From Gammaproteobacteria bacterium (GTDB taxonomy: Bacteria; Pseudomonadota; Gammaproteobacteria; Pseudomonadales; Azotimanducaceae): 55,801 nucleotides of DNA. The notes beneath the pieces were generated by a model. The model made no database searches, was not told the origin of the DNA, and saw nothing but the letters and a program-made list of their open reading frames with translations. Position 1 is the first letter of the stretch. Every line of letters starts with the position of its first letter. The stretch is from NCBI GenBank assembly GCA_026709225.1, contig JAPOTJ010000030.1, positions 1-55,801 on the forward strand. The letters run 5' to 3'. The translations under genes and the position numbers were made by a program. Shown piece after piece: positions 42,875 through 52,770 of the stretch.

Positions 42875-45214
42875 TCAGTCGAACGACCATTGTGCGCGAA
42901 CCCCGAAGGTTGTGGGGCGACTCATGCCGAACGCCGTAGAAGGCAAGATGTCTCCGCCCTCGGTGGTGAAGTCGTGATACTCGGCGTCGTTGAGGTTTTC
43001 GACGTAAGCCCAGAGCTCCCAGCCGGAGTTCGCCCGATAGCCGCCTCGCACGGCGACCTCCACCCAGCCATCATTGACTGTGTCTGGGTCGAGTTCCTGT
43101 CCGCCGTAGGTCTTGGTTTGTCCGAAAGCTTCAATGCGGCCGACCCATTCGCCAGCGCCGGTCGGCAGTTTGCCTTGCAGGACGGCGCCATAGGAGTACT
43201 CGGGCAGTCGTCCGAGCGGATTGCCTTCGCAGGCATCGGTGTCGCCGCAAATTGCGGAAACATCGCGTGCTTCCGAATCGGCCCACGCGAAGGACAGGAA
43301 CATATCCCAGTTCTCGCTCAAAATTGCTTGGAAAGTGCCCTCGAAACCCCATCCCTTGACCTCGCCGACGTTTCTCACACGCGCCCCGCCGCCATCGTTG
43401 AAAATGACGACCTGCAGATCTTCGAAGGTGTAGTGGTAGAAGTTGCCATCGACTTGGGCGCGTCCATCAAGGAGGGTGCCCTTGGCGCCCACTTCAAAGG
43501 ATATCGAGGTTTCTGGGTCGAAGGGGTCTGGTACGGCGTCCGCCTGAGTGATTCCTGTAGTGCCGGCTTCCTGGTCGGGCGAGAAGGCGAAACTTCCGAA
43601 GCCGCCCGACTTGTAGCCCGTGGTGGCGCTGCCGTAGAGCGTCCAGTCGTCGTTGGGACGGAAGCGCAGCACAGCGCGGGGCGTCCAGTCGCTCCATGTC
43701 TTTTCGTCCTGTAGAAAGCCGTCGGTGGAGAAGGTGATTGCCCAGAAGGGGCCGAGCTCGCTCTCAACAGGGAAGACGTTGTTGGCGAAATCCTTGGTGT
43801 CGCTGGTGTAGCGCAGGCCGATGCTCGCATCTAATGCTGGGGTGAATACATAGTTTAAGTCCACATAGGCCGCCCAGCCGGAGTAGTCGCCCTTGACGCG
43901 ATTGTTCTCTACAAGTCCGTGCGGATGCGGCGTGAAGCTATCGCCGATATAGTCGCTGCAGGTCATTCCTTCGTAGTAGTACAAGCACATCTCGTCCTCG
44001 CCTGCCACCTGCGTGAACAGCGTGTCGATGTTCTCTTGGTAGTAGGAGACGCCGGCGTACCAGGAGAGGTCGTTTGAGGTTTCGGACACGAGTCGAAACT
44101 CCTGCTCGAAGTAGTCGCCTTCCTGATCTTGCGCGTAGTTGTTGATCTCGAGTGGTGATCCGTCAAAGTCTTCGGAGTAGTAGTACTCGTGATCCTTGAA
44201 GCCCGTGAGTGATGTGATCGTTGCCCAGCCCATGTCGTGTTCGACGTTGAGGCCAATACTCAGAATCTTCGCGTCATCGGCTTCGCCCTCTGAGAGGTCG
44301 CTGTCCGTGTCTTGGCTGTCACCACGCATCGTCACGCCGAATATCTCTGCTAGGTTCTCCCAAACTTCTCCACGATCAATCGCCCGGTAGACGGTGCCGG
44401 ACTGTTCGCGGTCTTCAAACTCGAAGAAAGCGTTGATATCGGTGTTGCCTTCGGTGTGGCGCAGCGACAGGCGGGCGGCCTGTTTGTTGTGCGCGATCAG
44501 GTCTTCGTCCTGCGGGCGAAAATGGTTTTTGACGTAGCCGTCTTCCTGCGAGCTATAGAGGGCAATGCGCGCAGCGGCGTTCTCGCTCAAATCAACGCTC
44601 ACCGCGCCTTCGATGACCGCGTGGTTGCGCTCGCCGATGTCAACTTCCACATAGGCTTCGCGCTGGCCGAGTTCGGGCCTGCGCGTGTGCGTGCTGATGG
44701 CGCCGGCAATCGAGTTGCGCCCAAAGAGGAAGCCTTGCGAGCCGCGCGCGACTTCCACGCGGTCAATGTCATAGAGGCTCGTGACCACCGAACCATTGCG
44801 GCCTTGATAGAGGCCGTTCTTGAAAAAGCTAATCGACGGGTCGCCGCCGACGCCGAAGTCGAGCGTATAGATGCCGCGGATTTGCAGCACGTCGATAAAG
44901 CTGTCCTTAGAGTTGCCCGTGAGTCCGGGGGTGTAGGCGACGAGGTCTTTTACATCGTCCAAGTTGACATCGCGCATGAACTCGCCGGTGAAGGCCGAAA
45001 CTGCCAAGGGCACTTCCTGCAATGTTTCGGCGCGCCTGCTGACGGTAACGATGACTTCTTCGATCATGCTGCTTTGAGCAACCGCCGGCATCGGCGCACC
45101 AAGGCTGGCCGCGACCGCAACTCCCGCGGCGACTGTTGCGCTGGTCTTGGTCTTGGTGGCAGCGTGAGCGGCCGGATTCCACGGCAGCGTGCTGCCTCTT
45201 ACTCGCATTGCCAT
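42875..45214 (-). CDS. TonB-dependent outer-membrane receptor
   Basis: 779 aa. A signal peptide (about 1-47, ending AVAQS) leads into a plug domain with the TonB-box-like start IEEVIVTVSRRAETLQEVPL and RVEVARGSQGFLFGRNSIAGAI. The rest is a 22-strand barrel ending in the Phe-terminated beta-signal FGVRAQWSFD. The sequence resembles the receptors of steroid/terpenoid- and carbohydrate-utilising gammaproteobacteria. The ligand is unknown. The start has GGGGG upstream at 45220-45224 and sits opposite the Uma2 pseudogene. Confidence 0.92.
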   Translation of the reverse strand: MAMRVRGSTLPWNPAAHAATKTKTSATVAAGVAVAASLGAPMPAVAQSSMIEEVIVTVSRRAETLQEVPLAVSAFTGEFMRDVNLDDVKDLVAYTPGLTGNSKDSFIDVLQIRGIYTLDFGVGGDPSISFFKNGLYQGRNGSVVTSLYDIDRVEVARGSQGFLFGRNSIAGAISTHTRRPELGQREAYVEVDIGERNHAVIEGAVSVDLSENAAARIALYSSQEDGYVKNHFRPQDEDLIAHNKQAARLSLRHTEGNTDINAFFEFEDREQSGTVYRAIDRGEVWENLAEIFGVTMRGDSQDTDSDLSEGEADDAKILSIGLNVEHDMGWATITSLTGFKDHEYYYSEDFDGSPLEINNYAQDQEGDYFEQEFRLVSETSNDLSWYAGVSYYQENIDTLFTQVAGEDEMCLYYYEGMTCSDYIGDSFTPHPHGLVENNRVKGDYSGWAAYVDLNYVFTPALDASIGLRYTSDTKDFANNVFPVESELGPFWAITFSTDGFLQDEKTWSDWTPRAVLRFRPNDDWTLYGSATTGYKSGGFGSFAFSPDQEAGTTGITQADAVPDPFDPETSISFEVGAKGTLLDGRAQVDGNFYHYTFEDLQVVIFNDGGGARVRNVGEVKGWGFEGTFQAILSENWDMFLSFAWADSEARDVSAICGDTDACEGNPLGRLPEYSYGAVLQGKLPTGAGEWVGRIEAFGQTKTYGGQELDPDTVNDGWVEVAVRGGYRANSGWELWAYVENLNDAEYHDFTTEGGDILPSTAFGMSRPTTFGVRAQWSFD

Positions 45215-45442
45215 AGTGAGCGTCCCCCTTTGTGAGCCTGTTTGGAAAGCGTGTAGAAAAGCAATACTACACTACTTGTTCATGCCAGAAGAGTTAGCAG
45301 ATGCCATGCCAACTTTATGAGCTAATCGTTGTGGAAGCGAAGGCTTGGGCGGCGGCTTGAGGGTGATGATTCGCTTCATTACGTTGTCTTGAATGTGCTT
45401 CGCTGTAGAATCAAGCACTACCTCGTCAGCCGTTGGGTCGTT
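45215..45442. other. Divergent intergenic region
   Basis: About 230 nt between the TonB receptor start (minus) and the Uma2-like pseudogene (plus). AT-richer than the surroundings, but I could not find a confident -35/-10 pair on either strand. Confidence 0.5.
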
Positions 45443-46021
45443 ATGAGCATTTCGGCATCAGGTGCTGCGACAGGGACTGTTCGTCGCGCAACCTATCAAG
45501 ACGTTCATGCTGCGCCGCAGCACAAGGTGGTCGAGATATTAGATGGCGAGTTGCATTTGCATCCGCGACCCGCGTCGAGGCAGGCATTGGCGAAGTCCGC
45601 AATCGGCGCGACCCTGTTGCCGCCGTTTCGTCGAGGTCGATGCGGCCCGAGTGGCTGGTGGATTGTCAACGAGCCAGAGTTGCACTTTGGCGAAGATGTC
45701 GTCGTTCCTGACCTCGCGGGCTGGCGGAAGAGCCGATTGCCATAGTATCCGGATGCGGCCTTCTTCACGCTGGCTCCCGATCGGGTGTGCGAAGTGCTTT
45801 CGCCTTCAACGCGCAGAATTGATACAGGCATCAAGCGAACCATCTACGCGCGCGAGGGCGTTGGCTTTCTGTGGTTCATCGACCCGATCGCGAGGACACT
45901 GGAAGCATTCGAATTGCGCGACGGCTTCTGGGTGCTGCTCGATATGCTCACCGGCGATGCGAGCGTTTCTGTGCCACCCTTCGACGCCATCAGCTTCGAT
46001 CTTTCCGACCTCTGGGCATGA
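45443..46021 (+). pseudogene. Uma2-family endonuclease interrupted by TAG
   Basis: The frame starts MSISASGAATGTVRRATYQDV and contains ILDGELHLHPRPAS and EPELHFGEDVVVPDLAGW (PD-(D/E)XK-like acidic site). It hits TAG at 45743-45745 within RLP-stop-YPDAAFF. The same frame resumes without loss: LAPDRVCEVLSPSTRRIDTG, then DPIARTLEAFELRDGFWV to the natural end SDLWA. Only this codon interrupts an otherwise intact member of the family (DUF820). Most likely a nonsense mutation; sequencing error cannot be excluded. Confidence 0.85.
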
Positions 46022-46035
46022 AGCTACGATATCCG

Positions 46036-46512
46036 CTAAAACAGCATCCGGAGCACACTCTGCGCGACGCACGCAGGCTTCTCAGAGCCCTGAACCTCGA
46101 CGGTCAACTCGTTGACCGCTTCGATCATGTTCTCGCCCTTGACCGTGACCTCGACGAGCTTCGGTACTGTGCGGATGCGCGCGCCGACGGGCACCGGGCT
46201 TGGGAAGCGCACCTTGTTCCAGCCCATGTTGATGCCCATCTTGACGCCGTCGAGCTTCGGGATGCCAGCGCCGTCGCCGCCCGGCAGAAAGCTCATCACC
46301 GACATGGTGAGCTGACCGTGCGCGATGGTGGTGCCGAATGGACCGGACTTCGCCCGTTCTTCGTCGACATGAATCCACTGGTAATCCATGGTGGCGTCAG
46401 CGAACGCGTTGATGCGCTCTTGCGTGACTTCAAACCATTGGGTGGGTGTGCCTGCCTGGCCGATGCGTGATTCGAGCACGGCCTTGGCGTTCGCGAGTGC
46501 TTCTTGCGACAT
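46036..46512 (-). CDS. MaoC-family dehydratase
   Basis: About 158 aa, a single hot-dog domain. The hydratase motif is FADATMDYQWIHVDEERAKSGPFGTTIAHG, with the catalytic Asp/His pair, and the protein starts MSQEALANAKAVLESRIG at 46512; the frame opens further upstream but the family N-terminus is here. Homologues act as (R)-specific enoyl-CoA hydratases. The immediate neighbours, a DUF1295 gene and a CoA-ester lyase, are not a known pathway with it. Confidence 0.88.
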   Translation of the reverse strand: MSQEALANAKAVLESRIGQAGTPTQWFEVTQERINAFADATMDYQWIHVDEERAKSGPFGTTIAHGQLTMSVMSFLPGGDGAGIPKLDGVKMGINMGWNKVRFPSPVPVGARIRTVPKLVEVTVKGENMIEAVNELTVEVQGSEKPACVAQSVLRMLF

Positions 46513-46588
46513 GTGAATTACCTCTTGGGCTTTGCGGTTGTGATGCGTTAGCATAGCCCATACGCCAGACAGCTCATGGGCCGCAGTC

Positions 46589-47446
46589 ATGTTTGACATC
46601 AATTTCATCCCCCATCCACTCGTCGGCACACCCTACGGCGCGGCGCTCGACCTATGCATCGTGTTCATCATCTGTTGTTATATATCGGCAGTCGTCACAC
46701 GCCGATACGAGTGGGTGGACCGATTGTGGAGCGTGTGCCCGCCAATCTATTGCTTGCTGGTCGCTGCGGAAACCGGCTTCGAATCGCCGAGAATCAACCT
46801 GATGACGGCGCTCGTTGTGCTCTGGGGCGTTCGCCTCACATACAACTTTGCGATCAAAGGCGGCTACGGGAAAGGGGGCGAAGATTACCGCTGGCCTGTC
46901 GTGCGAGAGCGCATGAAGCCGTGGCAGATTCAAGTGTTCAATGCGACCTTCCTCGCGCCTGGCCAGATGCTGCTCATTTGGTGGTTCACTGCGCCGGTAC
47001 ACGTTGCTTGGGAAAATATGGCCGCGCCGCTCAATTGGCTGGACTACACGGCGGCGATTGTGTTCGCGCTCGCGCTGATTGGCGAAACCGTGGCTGATCG
47101 GCAAATGAGCGTCTTCCAAGAAGACAAGAAGCGCCGAATCGCCGCTGGCGAGCCGGTGGAGCAGGGGTTTTTTACCGGCGGTCTCTATCAATATAGCCGC
47201 CACCCCAACTACTTCTGTGAGCTCGCCATGTGGTGGTGCTTCTATTGGTTCGCAATCGCCGCGTCGGACGATATCTTCAGTTGGACCGCCGGTGGGTTTA
47301 TCGTGCTGACGGCGTCGTTCCTTGGTTCGACCCCGCTCGGCGAGCAAATCAGTTTGTCCAAGTATCCGGACTATGCGAAGTATCAGGCGGAGAAGCCGCG
47401 CATGATTCCGTTTACGGGGCTTGGGAAGATCCGGGGTGGGGCGTGA
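46589..47446 (+). CDS. DUF1295 membrane protein (steroid 5-alpha-reductase-like)
   Basis: 285 aa with about six to seven membrane helices. The C-terminal signature GLYQYSRHPNYFCELAMWW is the conserved NADPH-binding region of the DUF1295/ICMT-like superfamily. The substrate is unknown; relatives reduce sterol or fatty-acid enone bonds or methylate isoprenoids. It diverges from maoC by about 75 nt. Confidence 0.87.
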   Translation: MFDINFIPHPLVGTPYGAALDLCIVFIICCYISAVVTRRYEWVDRLWSVCPPIYCLLVAAETGFESPRINLMTALVVLWGVRLTYNFAIKGGYGKGGEDYRWPVVRERMKPWQIQVFNATFLAPGQMLLIWWFTAPVHVAWENMAAPLNWLDYTAAIVFALALIGETVADRQMSVFQEDKKRRIAAGEPVEQGFFTGGLYQYSRHPNYFCELAMWWCFYWFAIAASDDIFSWTAGGFIVLTASFLGSTPLGEQISLSKYPDYAKYQAEKPRMIPFTGLGKIRGGA

Positions 47447-47488
47447 CGCTGGGGATCATCGGGTGCCTGCGACTGTCACACCATTGAA

Positions 47489-47707
47489 ATGGAGAGGTTG
47501 CCGGCAAGCGAGCCTGAGCGAGTGGCACGAAGAGGAATCCGCAGTAAGTCTGCTGTGACGAGAGAAGTCATCGACCTATATCTGCGAAACAGTGCAGGTC
47601 TGAACTCGCTGAAAAGGCGAGAGAGAATAGAAGACTTGGTTGGATGCGTGGCAGGTGCGGCAGATCTCTCGACCAATACGGCGCATATGAGCGGGTTTGG
47701 AAAATGA
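47489..47707 (+). CDS. Possible antitoxin remnant (RHH-like)
   Basis: A 72-aa frame with RSKSAVTREVIDLYLRN and DLSTNTAHMSGFGK, which resembles the ends of small VapB-type antitoxins encoded before PIN toxins. No intact toxin follows: the downstream 80 nt contain a start-like codon but stop at once. It may be a degraded module or a chance frame. Confidence 0.35.
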   Translation: MERLPASEPERVARRGIRSKSAVTREVIDLYLRNSAGLNSLKRRERIEDLVGCVAGAADLSTNTAHMSGFGK

Positions 47708-47786
47708 TGCGATTGTAGCGTGTGCCCTGAATCCACACGTATTCGTAGGACATCACCGTGCATGAGCCGCGCTGCGCAATTTTGGC

Positions 47787-48707
47787 TCACATCCCATACA
47801 AATCCGCCCTGTCAATCACATTCCTCGCAATCCGTATGGTCGCCGCGTCCACCATTTCGCCGTCGATATTGATTGCGCCCAAGCCTTGGGCGAGGGCCTC
47901 CGCATAGGCCGCTTCGTGTTTGCGAGCGCGTGCGACGGTGTCGGCGTCCGGCGTGAATACGTCCATCGCCGTTGCCACCTGATTGGGGTGAATCGCCCAT
48001 TTGCCTGACATGCCGAGCGTCAAGCAGCGCTGGCATTCGGTGCGGAAGCTGTCCATATCCGCGAAGTTGGCGTATGGGCCGTCGACTGGGTCGATGCCGT
48101 TGGCGTGGCACGCGACGATCATGCGATACCTCGGGTAGTGCCAAATATCGGGCGGGTAATCGCCGGAACCGCCGATCGTTGCAAGCTGCATCTTCTGGCT
48201 CGCGGCATAATCGCCCATGCCGAAGGTGAGGGCTTCAAGGCGGCTCGACGCGCTTGCGATCTCATCGACGTGCGCGATGCCTTCGACTTCTTCAATGAGG
48301 CACTCGATGCCGATGCGCTTCTCAATTCCGAGCTTGGCTTCGAGCTGGCTGAGCAGATGATGCACGAACATTACATCGCTCGCGGACTTGGCTTTGGTGA
48401 GCATGATGGTATCGAGCTTGTCTCGCGCGCCAGTGACGACTTCGATGATGTCGTCGTGGCAGTACTCGGTTTCGACATCGTTCACCCGCACGCAGATGGT
48501 TTTGGGTGTCCAGTCGTGCTTGTTGATGGCTTCGACGATCATGCCGCGTGCGTCGAGCTTGGCCGCTGGCGCCACTGCATCTTCGAGGTCGAGAAACACT
48601 TCGTCTACTTCAATGCCGGATGCCTTTTCGAGCATTCGTGAGTTGCCGCCCGGGACGGAGAGCAGGCAGCGGCGGGGGCGCTTGGGTTGGGTGCGGTTCA
48701 TTGCCAT
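47787..48707 (-). CDS. HpcH/HpaI-citrate lyase family CoA-ester lyase
   Basis: A TIM-barrel lyase of about 306 aa from MAMNRTQPKRPRRCLLSVPGG (48707); an earlier in-frame ATG at 48743 is possible. The barrel motifs are RRCLLSVPGG, EVDEVFLDLEDAVAP, IECLIEEVEGIAHVDEI, ALTFGMGDYAASQ and KWAIHPNQVATAMDVF. The family includes L-malyl-CoA/beta-methylmalyl-CoA lyases and (S)-citramalyl-CoA lyases; the sequence does not decide which. Confidence 0.87.
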   Translation of the reverse strand: MAMNRTQPKRPRRCLLSVPGGNSRMLEKASGIEVDEVFLDLEDAVAPAAKLDARGMIVEAINKHDWTPKTICVRVNDVETEYCHDDIIEVVTGARDKLDTIMLTKAKSASDVMFVHHLLSQLEAKLGIEKRIGIECLIEEVEGIAHVDEIASASSRLEALTFGMGDYAASQKMQLATIGGSGDYPPDIWHYPRYRMIVACHANGIDPVDGPYANFADMDSFRTECQRCLTLGMSGKWAIHPNQVATAMDVFTPDADTVARARKHEAAYAEALAQGLGAINIDGEMVDAATIRIARNVIDRADLYGM

Positions 48708-48804
48708 GATGGGACTCGGCTCAGCGGTCGTGCAGGCGTCCATTCTTGCACGAGATGATTGCCGAATATCTATAATTCAAAATGATTTCGTCGGGAGACC
48801 GCCT

Positions 48805-49404
48805 ATGGCAGAGAAAGAGAAGCCAAAGATTGCTCGGATTCGTATAGACCTTAGGCATGTGGAGCCTTGTGTGCGTCGGTGCGTTGATGTGCCTATTTCA
48901 GCATCGCTCGATTCCCTGCACTGGATTATTCAAACTGCGATGGGATGGGACAACGACCATATGCACGAGTTCGAGATTGGTGGTCGCAGGTATGAGCACC
49001 ACGAACCTTTCTTTGATGTCGGCGACCACGACAGCGAGGTCATCAGCAGTCGCGCCATTGACTTGGCTGGCATCATTGCGCAAGGTGTCAAGAAGTTCGT
49101 TTACCTCTATGATTTCGGTGACAATTGGACGCATGAAATCAACATCGGGAGAGTGCGTGACGGGAAGTCAGGCGAGAAGTTTCCGCTTCTGATTGATGCG
49201 TCTGGTCGTTGTCCGCCGGAAGATTGCGGTGGCGCATGGGGGTACGCAGACTTGCTTGAGGTGCTCGGCGATCCTGCTCACAAAGACCATGAGGAAATGC
49301 TTGAATGGTGCGGTGAATTCGACCCGCAGGAGATCGATGAACAAGGCATTCAGGCGAATCTCTGGCGCGTCCCTATCGTCCCCAAGTCGGATTCGCTTGG
49401 CTGA
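48805..49404 (+). CDS. pRiA4b ORF-3-like protein
   Basis: 199 aa. Conserved features of this uncharacterised family are SLDSLHWIIQTAMGWDNDHMHEF, FVYLYDFGDNWTHEI and the Cys-containing GRCPPEDCGGAWGYADLLEVL. The start ATG at 48805 is chosen because the upstream frame overlaps the divergent lyase gene. Such genes are common on plasmids and in accessory regions; no function is established. Confidence 0.88.
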   Translation: MAEKEKPKIARIRIDLRHVEPCVRRCVDVPISASLDSLHWIIQTAMGWDNDHMHEFEIGGRRYEHHEPFFDVGDHDSEVISSRAIDLAGIIAQGVKKFVYLYDFGDNWTHEINIGRVRDGKSGEKFPLLIDASGRCPPEDCGGAWGYADLLEVLGDPAHKDHEEMLEWCGEFDPQEIDEQGIQANLWRVPIVPKSDSLG

Positions 49405-49421
49405 ATGCTACACTTGCCCGC

Positions 49422-51146
49422 ATGAAACACCCAAGCTTTGACACAATCATCCGAGCAGCGAGTGTCCTAGATGGCACTGGCGCGCCTGCATTTACCGCCG
49501 ACCTAGGCATCAAAGACGGCGAGGTCAGCGAGATCGGTCGCATTTCGGGGCGCGGCGCTCGCGAAGTCGATGCCGATGGCGCGCTCGTCACACCCGGCTT
49601 CGTGGATATCCACACCCACTACGACGGACTCGTCACTTGGGGCGAGCGGCTCATGCCGTCGAGCCATCACGGCGTGACCACCGTCGTCATGGGCAACTGC
49701 GGCGTCGGCTTCGCCCCATGCCGCGCTGACGACCAGGATCTCCTTATTGAACTCATGGAAGGTGTCGAGGATATCCCTGAGCCGGTGCTTTCCGCCGGCT
49801 TGCCTTGGAAGTGGGAATCTTTTGAGGACTATCTCGACTTTGTAGGTGAGCGACGCACCGACATGGACTTCTGTGCACAGCTTCCGCATGGCGCGCTGCG
49901 CGTCTTCGTCATGGGGCAGCGCGGGGCCGATGGCGCACCAGCCACGCCTGAAGATGTTGCTGAAATGCGAGCGCTCACCAAGCGCGCCATCAAAGCGGGT
50001 GCCATCGGCGTCACCACCTCCAGAACACTGAATCATCGCACCTCGACGGGCGCGCCGACACCGTCCTTGAAAGCCGAACGCGAAGAGTTAATCGGGCTCG
50101 GCATGGGCCTCGCTGATGCGGGCAAGGGCGTGTTCCAAGTCATCTCTGATTTCAAGGATTTAGACGCTGAGTTCGAGATGATTGCTGCGGTCGCTCGTGA
50201 AAGCGGACGTCCCTTGTCTATCTCGCTCGCGCAGGGCATATCGTCTCGCGGCAATCGCTACCAAGACTACTGGCGACGGATTCTTGATCGCATTCATAGC
50301 GCCAACGCCGAGGGCCTGTCGATTCGTGCGCAAGTGGCGCCGCGCGCGGTCGGCATCACGATCGGGCTTGATGTCACCCTGAATCCATTCATGTTGACGA
50401 GCGGGTACAAAGCGCTCGCCGAACTGCCGCTCGCGCAGCGCGTGGCACGTCTCAGTCGGTCAGAAGTACGCGAGCATATCCTGAGCGAATCAGTTGACTC
50501 GATAGAGCACCCGCTACAAAGGCTCATGGGCAATCTTGAGCGCGTATGGGAGCTTGATTCCGAGCCCGACTACGAACCCTCGCCGAGCACAAGCATCGCG
50601 AGCCGTGCTCGCGCCCTCGGGATGGTGCCGGCGCATCTCATGTATGACCTATTGATCGCCGAAGGCGGTTCCAAACTCTTCTACTCGCCGTTCGCCAACT
50701 ACGCTGAGGATTCGCTCGATTGCTGTCGCGACATGATCCTGGATGAACACTGCGTCATGGGGCTTGGCGATGGCGGCGCGCACGTATCAACCATTTGCGA
50801 TGCGAGCTTCGCGACCTTTTTGTTGACGCATTGGGGACGGGATCGAACGCGCGGTGAACGCATTGATCTGCCGACCCTAGTCAAGGCGCAAACGCACGAC
50901 ACCGCCAAGGCCGTCGGCCTTGCAGACAGGGGGGTGCTGAAAGAAGGCTACAAGGCAGACATCAACATCATCGACTTTGATGCCTTGGCGATCAAGAAAC
51001 CCGAAGTCGTGTTCGATCTTCCAGGAGGCGGGCGGCGTCTAGAGCAGCGCACCGAAGGGTTCCTAGCAACCTTCGTTAGCGGTGAAATGACATATGAGAA
51101 AGGTGAGCCGACCGATGCATTGCCGGGATGCCTGATTCGTCTTTAA
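49422..51146 (+). CDS. Amidohydrolase (N-acyl-D-amino-acid deacylase-like)
   Basis: 574 aa. The N-terminal metal site [19 protein letters not shown] and the late [26 protein letters not shown] (second His cluster) are characteristic of the D-aminoacylase branch of metal-dependent amidohydrolases. No signal peptide, so probably cytoplasmic. It overlaps the following ribBA-like gene by 19 nt. Substrate not known. Confidence 0.87.
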   Translation: MKHPSFDTIIRAASVLDGTGAPAFTADLGIKDGEVSEIGRISGRGAREVDADGALVTPGFVDIHTHYDGLVTWGERLMPSSHHGVTTVVMGNCGVGFAPCRADDQDLLIELMEGVEDIPEPVLSAGLPWKWESFEDYLDFVGERRTDMDFCAQLPHGALRVFVMGQRGADGAPATPEDVAEMRALTKRAIKAGAIGVTTSRTLNHRTSTGAPTPSLKAEREELIGLGMGLADAGKGVFQVISDFKDLDAEFEMIAAVARESGRPLSISLAQGISSRGNRYQDYWRRILDRIHSANAEGLSIRAQVAPRAVGITIGLDVTLNPFMLTSGYKALAELPLAQRVARLSRSEVREHILSESVDSIEHPLQRLMGNLERVWELDSEPDYEPSPSTSIASRARALGMVPAHLMYDLLIAEGGSKLFYSPFANYAEDSLDCCRDMILDEHCVMGLGDGGAHVSTICDASFATFLLTHWGRDRTRGERIDLPTLVKAQTHDTAKAVGLADRGVLKEGYKADINIIDFDALAIKKPEVVFDLPGGGRRLEQRTEGFLATFVSGEMTYEKGEPTDALPGCLIRL

Positions 51147-52267
51147 CCGACAACTTCGAGTTCGACAGCGTCGAGGCGGTGCTTGAAGCCATCGCCGGCG
51201 GTGAACTCGTCATTGTCGTTGATGACGCCACGCGCGAAAACGAGGGCGACCTCATCATGGCGGCTTCGCACGCCAAGCCTGAGCGGGTCGCGTTCATGAT
51301 TCGACACACGAGCGGTATTCTCTGCACGCCGCTCGGCGAAGAAGACGCGAGGCGCTTTCGCTTGGACCCGATGGTCTCTCGCAATGATGCGCCGATGAGC
51401 ACCGCATTCACCATTTCCATTGACTACAAGCATGGGCTGACGACCGGCATTTCCGCGGAGGAGCGCGCGAACACCGTGGTGGCGTTGACTAACAGCAATG
51501 CCTCGCCCGATGATTTTGTGCGTCCTGGTCATATTTTCCCGCTCATTGCCAAGCAGGGCGGCGTGCTCGTGCGCTCAGGTCACACGGAAGCTGGCGTTGA
51601 CCTCGCCAAGCTCGCTGGCTTGCCGCCGGTCGCCTTGCTTGCGGAGGTCGTCCACGATGACGGCACCGTGATGCGCCTGCCAGCGCTGCAGACCTTTGCC
51701 AAGGAACACGGCCTCAAAATGGTCTCGATCGCGCAGATTATCGAGTATCGACAGCGGCGCGAAAAACTCGTTTCGAGAGTGCGCGAGTTCCCCGTCAAGA
51801 CGCCCTTCGGCGGTGCGCGCGCGTTGACCTACCGCACCGAGTTCGAGGATGCCGAGCATCTTGTTGTTGTCTTTGGTCGCATTGATGCGAGTGGGCCGGT
51901 GCCGGTTCGCATTCACCGCGAGAAACTGTTGGACGATGTGTTCGGCTCGCAATCGCCGCAGCACGACCAAAACCTCTTGAATGCCTCGCTAGAGCGCATC
52001 CATGCACTTGGCGGCGGCGTGCTGATCTACTTGCGAACTGGATTCGCTGGCGTACCGGCGGAGCCGATGATGGGAGAAGCGGAAACGGCTGAAGATGCCG
52101 ATGCGAAGCGCAAGCGTTCGTGGCTGGAAGTGGGTGTCGGCGCGCAGATCTTGGGCGATCTCGGCATCAGCCGCATTCGTCTCGTGACTGGCCGACCTTC
52201 AGAGCACTATGTTGGGCTTGAAGGCTTCGGCATTCACCTTGATTCAATCGAGCTGATCGGCGGTTAG
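51128..52267 (+). CDS. ribB: 3,4-dihydroxy-2-butanone-4-phosphate synthase with degenerate GTP cyclohydrolase II domain
   Basis: 379 aa. The RibB half (about 1-210) is intact: DDATRENEGDLIMAA, AFMIRHTSGILCTPL and HIFPLIAKQGGVLVRSGHTEA. The C-terminal half aligns with RibA but the zinc-binding cysteines are gone: the segment that should read like DVFGS-x-x-C-D-C-G is DDVFGSQSPQHDQNL. The C-terminal domain therefore cannot bind zinc in the usual way, and the protein is probably RibB only, like the RibBX proteins of other gammaproteobacteria. The start ATG overlaps the previous gene. Confidence 0.88.
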   Translation: MPDSSLTDNFEFDSVEAVLEAIAGGELVIVVDDATRENEGDLIMAASHAKPERVAFMIRHTSGILCTPLGEEDARRFRLDPMVSRNDAPMSTAFTISIDYKHGLTTGISAEERANTVVALTNSNASPDDFVRPGHIFPLIAKQGGVLVRSGHTEAGVDLAKLAGLPPVALLAEVVHDDGTVMRLPALQTFAKEHGLKMVSIAQIIEYRQRREKLVSRVREFPVKTPFGGARALTYRTEFEDAEHLVVVFGRIDASGPVPVRIHREKLLDDVFGSQSPQHDQNLLNASLERIHALGGGVLIYLRTGFAGVPAEPMMGEAETAEDADAKRKRSWLEVGVGAQILGDLGISRIRLVTGRPSEHYVGLEGFGIHLDSIELIGG

Positions 52268-52287
52268 GTCTTAATTATTAGCAAGTT

Positions 52288-52770
52288 CTAATTGAGTTTG
52301 GATTGCAGCGCTTCGAACACTTTTTGCGGATGATCGGCTGCCTTGGCAACACGCCGCCAATGACGTAGTACCTTGCCGTCAGGCCCCACCCAGACCGTCG
52401 AGCGAATCACGCCAACGGTCTTCTTGCCGTACATGACTTTCTCGCCGTAGGCGCCATAGCTTGTCATCACGGACTTGTCAGGGTCGCACAGGAGCGTGAA
52501 GTTGAGGCTGTACTTGTCGGTGAATTTCTGGTGCGCGCTTTGGCTATCTGGGGAGATGCCGACCACGGCCGCGCCAAGGCCGGTGATCTCATCATTGAGA
52601 TCGCGAAACCCGCACGCCTCCTTGGTGCAGCCCGGCGTGTCATCCTTCGGGTAGAAGTAGATGATCAGGTGCTTGCCAGCGAAGTCGGACAGGCCGACAT
52701 CATTGCCTTGAGTGTCTTTGAGGGTAAAGTCGGGAGGGGCGGCGCCTTCTGAAATGGTCATGGTGGTCAC
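52288..52770 (-). CDS. bcp: Thioredoxin-dependent peroxiredoxin, BCP/PrxQ type
   Basis: 160 aa. Reduces hydroperoxides using thioredoxin. The peroxidatic Cys is in FYPKDDTPGCTKEACGF (about residue 46) with the resolving Cys five residues later, the PrxQ pattern. It starts in an ATGA overlap with the MFS gene upstream, so the two are probably co-transcribed. Confidence 0.94.
   Translation of the reverse strand: MTTMTISEGAAPPDFTLKDTQGNDVGLSDFAGKHLIIYFYPKDDTPGCTKEACGFRDLNDEITGLGAAVVGISPDSQSAHQKFTDKYSLNFTLLCDPDKSVMTSYGAYGEKVMYGKKTVGVIRSTVWVGPDGKVLRHWRRVAKAADHPQKVFEALQSKLN

Noticed and set aside
25720..45745. Possibility that TAG is recoded in this organism
   Set aside because: TAG is the natural stop of several intact genes here (for example ung and mmsB) and only two genes are interrupted, one of which also has a frameshift.
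47489..47786. A complete toxin-antitoxin pair after the DUF1295 gene
   Set aside because: The downstream frame stops within a few codons; at most a remnant antitoxin is visible.
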